A DNA stretch of 11,599 nt, from the NCBI GenBank assembly GCA_003573635.1, contig QUTJ01031416.1:1-11599 (forward strand), in the 5' to 3' direction. Position 1 is the stretch's first letter. Each line of letters begins with the position of its first letter. The position numbers were made by a program, and so were the translations under genes. Positions 7,431 to 11,599 of this stretch are shown piece after piece. The notes under the pieces were generated by a model. It made no database searches. It had not been told where the DNA came from and saw only the letters and a program-made list of their open reading frames with translations. The stretch is from Goniomonas avonlea (lineage: Eukaryota; Cryptophyceae; Goniomonadida; Goniomonadaceae).

Positions 7431-7660
7431 ATGAATCTGAACTTGTCAAATGGGAGAACCAAGGTTTTCGTTACCGTTGAGGTGTGTGTTCGCCCCCTCT
7501 CCCTCTCCAGGAGGTCCCTTGCACCATTGAGGTGTGTGTTCCCGTCGAGGAGGACCTGAACAGAGTCAACCAGAAGGCAAGTGAGCCCCCGGGTGGGACT
7601 GTGCGGAGAGGGGGGGGGGGAGGGCGCACACACACAGACTCCCCAAGGAATCTGCCGAAG
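7431..7660 (+). CDS. Possible small spliced gene or exon relic (third PV-EEDL module)
   Basis: ATG at 7431 opens MNLNLSNGRTKVFVTVE. A putative 29-nt segment (7481-7509, GTGTGTG…CTCCAG) could be spliced to continue EVPCTIEVCVPVEEDLNRVN in frame. The phrase CVPVEEDL recalls the PV-x-LEDL modules upstream. After CAGAAG (7571-7576) comes GCAAGT, an ideal GC-AG type donor, and a CACACAG acceptor ends at 7637. A 19-bp near-repeat (ACC-R-TTGAGGTGTGTGTTC at 7473 and 7523) underlies the two VE-V phrases. A 29-nt intron is shorter than any confident intron in the window. Unspliced, a frame from 7484 runs to 7825 into the neighbouring gene and is judged spurious. Confidence is low. Confidence 0.2.
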
Positions 7661-7785
7661 GTGAGAATTCTTGTTATCGCACGCGCAAATCACAAAAATA
7701 TCACGTTTCAAGCCCCGAGGAGTGGAAGGACAAGCACACTGCGACATGAACACAAATTTACTTGGGTGACCTTTAGCACGGTGCC

Positions 7786-9220
7786 CTACTTGGCCTTCTG
7801 GAAAGCGTCCAAGCACTCCCCGTGAATTTTGTCGTTATCGCCAGTCATGAAAAAGGTTCCAGCAAATTTGCCCTGCACAAAAAGGCCCGATCAGTCCAAA
7901 ACGTTCAAGCTTCCTGTTCTCGGCTGGTGGGCCTAGCATTCAAAATAGGGGGGTTCGTTTCGTGACAGCGACGATGGCGGTAGCGAACGGGACAGTAACA
8001 GTAGTGAACTCAAGGACTCACCTCAACAATCATAATGGGTTCACCGCAGTGCTTGCACTTTTCTGAAGTTGAGGCCACGTATGCATCAGCACACTCAACG
8101 TGCACCTGGTGGCTGGATCAGTACATCCGAAATCTGCATGAGTTAAGATTCGTGCAATCGAGAGGGCGCTCGATAGAATCACACGTGTCTCAATGAGGAT
8201 GACAAGGGCATCGATGCAAGTGGCAAGGAACGGCACAAGGAACGGCGAGAGCAGGAACACGTACCTTGTCACCGTTATCATACTTCATTGACGAACCCGT
8301 AATGGGTTTGGAGCATTGCTTGCAATGTACCACCGGTCCTCGCTTTGCTTCCATGAATGGATCCGCACACCTGATAACGCAGTCATTGAGTCGCGTCTCC
8401 TACTTGCAAAGGAAAGGAGAATATGAGAAGAACAGGCCAGAACGCACTTTTCGTGAAGGGTCCAAGATTCGCTGCCCCCGGTGACCGTCACCTGCGCACC
8501 CGACAGTGCCTGGTTGCAGTGTGGGCATGTTGGGCCGGAAGCCTTTGGTGGCGCTGCGGCAGGCGCAGGAGCAGCGGCAGGTGCAGGAGCAGCGGCAGGT
8601 GCAGGAGCAGGTGCAGCGGCGGCGGCTTTGGCCTCCTCGGCGGCCTTCGCATCTGCTGCGGCCTTCGCGTCCGCATCCGCCTTGGCCTTGGCTGCCGCGT
8701 CCGCGTCCGCCTTGGCCTTGGCCTCCGCATCAGCCTTGGCCTTGGCCTCCGCGTCAGCCTTGGCCTTGGCATCCGCGTCAGCCTTGGCCTTGGCTGCTGC
8801 ATCAGCGTCAGCCTTGGCCTTGGTTGCTGCGTCCGCGTCGGCCTTGGCCTTGGCTGCTGCCCCGTCCGCCGCGGGAGCAGGTGCGGGTGATGACACCTTA
8901 GCCTCACCGGCCTCAGCGCGCTTCCGTCGAGCCTCGGCTGCTGCAGCTGCTGCAGCTGCCATGTCCCCTCCAGACGCTGCAGCAGGTGCTTTCTGGGGGA
9001 CTTCAGTTGTGACCTTGACCTCACCGGCCTCCTGACGCTTCCTCCTCGCCTCAGCGGCAGCAGCGGCGGCAGCGGCCATGTCGCCACCCCCACCGGCAGG
9101 CTTGGGCTTGGGCTTAGGAGCAGCGGCAGCACCTCCCGCACCAGGAGCGGCAGATGCCCTGAAGGGAGGTGGTTTCGGGCCCCCCTTCGGGGGCGGCGGT
9201 GGAGGAGGAGGCGGTGGCAT
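7786..9220 (-). CDS. Pro/Ala-rich protein with three LIM-like CxxC-HxxC zinc modules
   Basis: Four exons (9220-8448, 8370-8265, 8105-8022, 7872-7786; introns 77, 159 and 149 nt) give 349 residues. Residues 2-11 are a run of ten prolines, a potential profilin/SH3/WW ligand. Two near-identical units GGDMAAAAAAAAEARRKR occur at residues 45-62 and 84-101, each followed by xEAGExKV. Residues 121-202 are KAKADADA-type repeats predicted to form a long charged helix. A Pro-Ala hinge (203-230) leads to three zinc modules: C232/C235-H256/C259, C274/C277-H295/C298 and C310/C313-H338/C341. Each H-x-x-C is followed by (A/L)D(P/A)(F/Y). They resemble the first half of LIM fingers, and the second half (C-x2-C…C-x2-C/D) is absent. 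The Ala-rich basic units faintly recall WH2/GAB-like actin-binding motifs. A cytoskeletal adaptor role is speculation. An in-frame stop lies upstream of M9220. Confidence 0.85.
8630..8860 (-). repeat. Imperfect coding repeat (KAKADADA)n
   Basis: Within the first exon of the zinc-module protein, units of 24-30 nt containing GCCTTGGCC (plus strand) recur with GCATCAGC or GCGTCCGC spacers. They encode Ala-Lys-Ala-Asp-Ala repeats. The opposite strand is also open here, giving artificial Gly/Ala/Leu-rich frames on the plus strand that are not genes. Confidence 0.8.
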
Positions 9221-9368
9221 GGAGCTCGGGTCAAAGTTGGCAAGTGGCCGACAAAGGACGTCAGAAGACAGCTGTCAGCTACGTAAGTTAGCTCCTTGGT
9301 AGCGGCATAATACTGAAGTGATCGAGCACGATAATGTATGCGGTCGGAAGCCTTCGTTCTTTCCTCGA
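9221..9368. promoter_or_regulatory. Divergent promoter region of the zinc-module gene and TAF13
   Basis: Only 148 bp separate the two start codons. A small symmetrical element, AGCTGTCAGCT at 9270-9280, lies inside. A possible 5' exon of the zinc-module gene cannot be excluded, because CTGACAG at 9283-9277 would make a phase-0 acceptor. Confidence 0.35.
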
Positions 9369-9922
9369 ATGTCGAAACGAAAAGCAGCGGAGGAAGCTTC
9401 AGCGGCTTCAGCGGCTTCAGCGGCGTCTGAAGCGGCTGCGAGCGCTGCACCTGGTGGTGAACCAACCGTGATTGAGGGTCCGAGCCAGAAGCGGGAGAAA
9501 CGATTCCAGCGCGAACGTGAGTGCGCAGTCCTGGCGCCTATTTTCTCGGGTTCACTATGTTCGCAGTGAAAACGATGATGTATGGTTTTGGCGACGTGGA
9601 ACACCCAATTCCAGAATGCCTGGAAGTTTGTGAGGACTTGGTTACTGACTTTATATCCTCAGTGGTGCGTGTTCTTCTTTGTTTCAACCATTTCTGATGG
9701 GTCTCGCAGACACAGACTGCAAGCGCCATGGCGCAGCGTCGGGGGAAATTGCAAACGGAGGATGTCCTCTTTCTCATTCGGTTTGTTGCACCTGAGACTT
9801 TCATGGACTGAGTCTCTCGCAGGCGCTACCCGAAAATGTACGCTCGCGCTCTGGAGCTGATACGTCGACACGACGAGATCAAGCGAGCCAGGAAGGACTA
9901 CAATGTGACTTGTCCAGAGTAG
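9369..9922 (+). CDS. TAF13: TFIID subunit TAF13 (histone-fold protein)
   Basis: Four exons (9369-9516, 9567-9664, 9710-9780, 9823-9922; introns 50, 45 and 42 nt) give 138 residues, close to the ~124 of human TAF13, with all phases consistent. Residues 1-49 are an Ala/Ser-rich tail (MSKRKAAEEASAASAASAAS) ending in a basic stretch. The histone fold follows: the helix-1 signature LKTMMYGFGD, then IPECLEVCEDLVTDFI, the loop/helix GKLQTEDVLFLIR, and YPKMYARALELIRRHDEIKR. TAF13 pairs with TAF11 inside TFIID and helps load TBP onto RNA polymerase II promoters, so it acts in the nucleus. The junction residues at 9664 could shift by one codon, because the alternative donor GTGGTG at 9662 is also in phase. 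An in-frame Met at 9318 would add 17 residues; 9369 is preferred for family length. The gene is convergent with malic enzyme. Confidence 0.94.
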
Positions 9923-10146
9923 ACCTTTGAACCTTGTCAGTCGTACTTTGTGCACCCTCAAAAGGAGCACCCTCTGGTCACAATTTCTCCAGAGTTGCCT
10001 CGGCTACGCCCACGTGGCAGAACCGACGAAGTGTCGCAGCGCTCACAACTATTCGATGATGAAGCACTCACCACAGATAAAGAGCAGTGAATCGACTTTG
10101 TACATAAAGAACTGCGATGGGGCACTAACTGGGAGTAAACCGAGTC
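9923..10146. other. Convergent 3' intergenic region between TAF13 and malic enzyme
   Basis: These 224 bp lie between two stop codons on opposite strands and should hold both 3' UTRs and polyadenylation sites. TACATAAAGA at 10100-10109 is the only AATAAA-like element noticed. Open frames across it have no support. Confidence 0.4.
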
Positions 10147-11255
10147 TCATTCGGCTTGGTCATGTTTGTGAATGATCGGCACGTAAGCGGGGAAATACAT
10201 CTTGCGTTCGACAAACTCGCTGACGGTCTGAGGTGAGGGTGTCAGTCAATAGCTGAAGTTGAATTTCAATTCGGGAAAACCAGAACGCACCTCGTCACGA
10301 AGGCGGGAAGGGGAAGCAACGCCCTCGGCAAAAGCCTGTTCGATCACTGCCGTGGCAACGGTCGCGCTGACCCGCCGAATGTGGCTCACGTCCGGAAACA
10401 CCTGGGACTTGGATGAGCACTTGCTGATACTGACACATAACGTGTTCGACAAAAACCCACCTGTCCGTTCGCCATCTCTTCATCGGAAACTGAGTTTGCG
10501 CAGGCAACCGAAGCGGCGTGCAGCATCTTGTCAGTCACTCGCTTGGCTTGGATCAGCGAAGCACCAAGACCTGCGGGTTACTTGTGAGCATGGGAGAATG
10601 ACTAATGAGCGGCCACAGATCGCTCACGTGCAGAGGGACGGGAGCGAGGCAGGAAGAGATGCAAGAATCAACCCCAGGGAAAACAAACATGAGAGTTGAG
10701 TAGAGTCGAGTGAGTGAGTGAATACGAGGGCTGGGCGACAAGGGGCAGAGCGTCACTAGGAGCGAGGAGATGAAGCAACGCCAGGGGAAATGGACATGTT
10801 GTTGAAAGAGGAAGGGCGAGGGATAGGCAGGAAGAGACAGGAGGAGGCAGGGGGGGGACGCACGAACCACAGGGGAAATTAATATGTCGCTGGGTGGGAG
10901 CGGGAGAGAGAGAGGGGCCAGAGCGTCCGAGGTTAGGAAGAGGGAAAGGAAGAAGGGGCGAACAAGTTGTTGCGAGTGGGGGTGCTCGAACATCCCGAAC
11001 CGCTGAGCCACAAATTCCGTAAGGGAGGCAGGGAGACGCACCAACCCCAGGGAAAATGAACATGTTATTGCACTGCGACGGCGTGTGCACCTTCCCGTTC
11101 AGCGTGACGGGCTCGAAGGGGGAGCCAGAGGCAAAGACAGCGCGGCCGTCGGTCCACTTGTAAGCGTTGGCAGCGGTGCACTCTGCACTCGCCGTTGGGT
11201 TCGACAGCGGGAAGATGATAGGCCGGGGTGAATGCGCCGCGACCTCGCGTATGAG
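10147..11255 (-). CDS. Malic enzyme, C-terminal part (last four exons)
   Basis: Exons 11255-11042, 10570-10461, 10401-10291 and 10227-10147 (introns 471, 59 and 63 nt) encode the final 171 residues of a malic enzyme. The acceptor at 11257-11256 (TTACGCAG) is in phase 0. Conserved family blocks appear in order: [35 protein letters not shown] followed by [52 protein letters not shown], and a C-terminal [14 protein letters not shown]. Malic enzymes oxidatively decarboxylate malate to pyruvate with NAD or NADP. The N-terminal catalytic Tyr/Lys and the first dinucleotide motif lie outside the window, so cofactor and compartment cannot be told. The QCNN tetrapeptide sits where many eukaryotic enzymes have QGNN or QANN, and is seen in bacterial-type enzymes. 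The gene is complete at its 3' end (TGA at 10149-10147). Confidence 0.94.
10571..11041 (-). repeat. Malic enzyme intron carrying three extra copies of the exon end/5' splice-site segment
   Basis: This 471-nt intron is the longest in the window. Its own 5' border (exon end …AACATGTTCATTTTCCCTGG, then GGTTGGTGCGTC) is echoed three times further into the intron, at plus-strand positions about 10841-10890, 10760-10805 and 10640-10700. Each copy reads approximately CATGT-x-x-x-TTTCCCCTG-x-x-GTT, followed by a C/T-rich tract. One further shared block (GGGGC-CAGAGCGTC at 10742 and 10916) shows that larger units were duplicated. The exon copy is the only one whose frame fits the enzyme. Confidence 0.75.
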
Positions 11256-11599
11256 CTGCGTAACATTGCGTCAAATGGCGTTGTGCAAAGACAGTGTTGG
11301 TACACCCAGCAAGACGGTCACGCTGTCGAGGGCAGAGCAGCATGGCAGTCAGGACAAACGGAGGACAGCCGAGAGGGCGTTGGTCGAGTCCCTTTTGGTC
11401 GAGTCCCTTTCGGGCCAACTACGTGGGCGCGGAGCTGTCTCTCTCTGTGTGACTGTGCGTCTCTGTGTCTCTGTGTCTCTGTGTCTCTGTGTCTCTGTGT
11501 CTCTGTGTCTCTCTGTGTGGCTGTGTGTCACTGTGTCTCTGCGTCTCTGCGTCTCTGCGTCTCTCTGTGTGGACGCGGAGCTGTGTCTCTCTGTGTGTC
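11256..11599 (-). other. Upstream malic enzyme intron (partial), ending in a microsatellite
   Basis: No sequence here resembles the preceding malic enzyme exon. The minus-strand frames give only low-complexity peptides, so the whole stretch is best read as intron running off the right edge. From about 11431 to the end, the plus strand is a CTCTGTGT-type octamer array (seven or so clean units at 11461-11515, then TCTCTGCG variants). The segment CGCGGAGCTGT occurs at 11428-11438 and 11574-11584, which suggests a longer repeat unit of about 146 bp. Confidence 0.6.
11382..11411 (+). repeat. Tandem 15-bp duplication
   Basis: GGTCGAGTCCCTTTT (11382-11396) is followed directly by GGTCGAGTCCCTTTC (11397-11411), 14 of 15 identical. 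It lies in the presumed upstream intron of the malic enzyme gene. Confidence 0.8.

Noticed and set aside
6551-7565. CRISPR-like or bacterial repeat array
   Set aside because: Repeats are degenerate, unevenly spaced and satellite-based, and every gene in the window is eukaryotic.
7415-7825. Overlapping frames of 113 (+) and 133 (-) codons between the module array and the zinc-module gene
   Set aside because: Each runs into the last exon or 3' end of the zinc-module gene in the wrong frame or strand, with low-complexity His/Thr and Gly tracts.
8423-9035. Long plus-strand open frames rich in Gly/Leu/Ala opposite the zinc-module gene
   Set aside because: They are antisense shadows of the Ala/Lys/Asp repeat. 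The minus frame alone shows structured zinc motifs and in-phase introns.
9275-9604. Minus-strand frame of 109 codons over TAF13 exon 1
   Set aside because: It is antisense to the Ala/Ser repeat and has no motif. TAF13 is unambiguous on the plus strand.
10553-11090. Two long minus-strand frames across the malic enzyme intron
   Set aside because: They are Pro/Ser/Leu low-complexity translations of the C/T-rich repeats, and the exon frames before and after fit only if this is removed.
1-11599. tRNA, rRNA or snRNA genes
   Set aside because: No cloverleaf with A and B boxes or conserved RNA core was recognised on either strand by eye; covariance-model searches were not possible.

Overview
This window is nuclear DNA from a eukaryote with small, intron-rich genes, most likely a unicellular alga or other protist. 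The evidence is spliceosomal GT-AG introns in almost every gene, many only 42-65 nt long (45, 45, 46, 50, 53, 43 and 42 nt). The products are eukaryote-specific: TAF13, an EMAP-II/AIMP1-type tRNA-binding protein, a FYVE finger and an EMAP-like C-terminus. Neighbouring genes mostly alternate strand with 120-390 bp between divergent starts. I cannot name the lineage from the sequence alone. No tRNA, rRNA, CRISPR or complete transposon was seen.

Layout. 1-239 (-): two exons of a protein resembling the N-terminal part of 2OG-Fe(II) oxygenase-like proteins, running off the left edge. 521-2152 (-): a secreted protein with beta-sandwich (Ig-like) modules, six proposed exons, 3' end uncertain. 2541-2996 (+): small FYVE-finger protein. 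3032-3202 (-): a 56-residue open frame of unknown function. 3222-4289 (-): AIMP1/Arc1-type tRNA-binding protein, five exons. 4410-5994 (+): secreted FkbM-family methyltransferase, six exons. 5995-7785: about 1.8 kb without a confident gene. It holds a decayed copy of the methyltransferase's last exon, microsatellites, and a degenerate array of a short coding module (PV-x-LEDL). 7786-9220 (-): proline/alanine-rich protein with three CxxC-HxxC zinc modules, four exons. 9369-9922 (+): TAF13, four exons. 10147-11255 (-): the last four exons of a malic enzyme, whose upstream exons lie beyond the right edge behind a microsatellite-rich intron.

The genes do not form one pathway. TAF13 acts in RNA polymerase II initiation, the AIMP1-like protein in tRNA/aminoacyl-tRNA synthetase biology, malic enzyme in central carbon metabolism and the FYVE protein at PI3P membranes. 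The Ig-like protein, the oxygenase-like fragment and the FkbM methyltransferase could all work in the secretory pathway or on surface glycans, but that link is inference.

The most unusual structural features are four partial copies of an exon/5' splice-site segment in the 471-nt malic enzyme intron, a tandem decayed copy of the FkbM terminal exon, and the PV-x-LEDL array. Exon borders were placed by hand from GT-AG signals, reading frame and family similarity. No alignment or transcript data were available.
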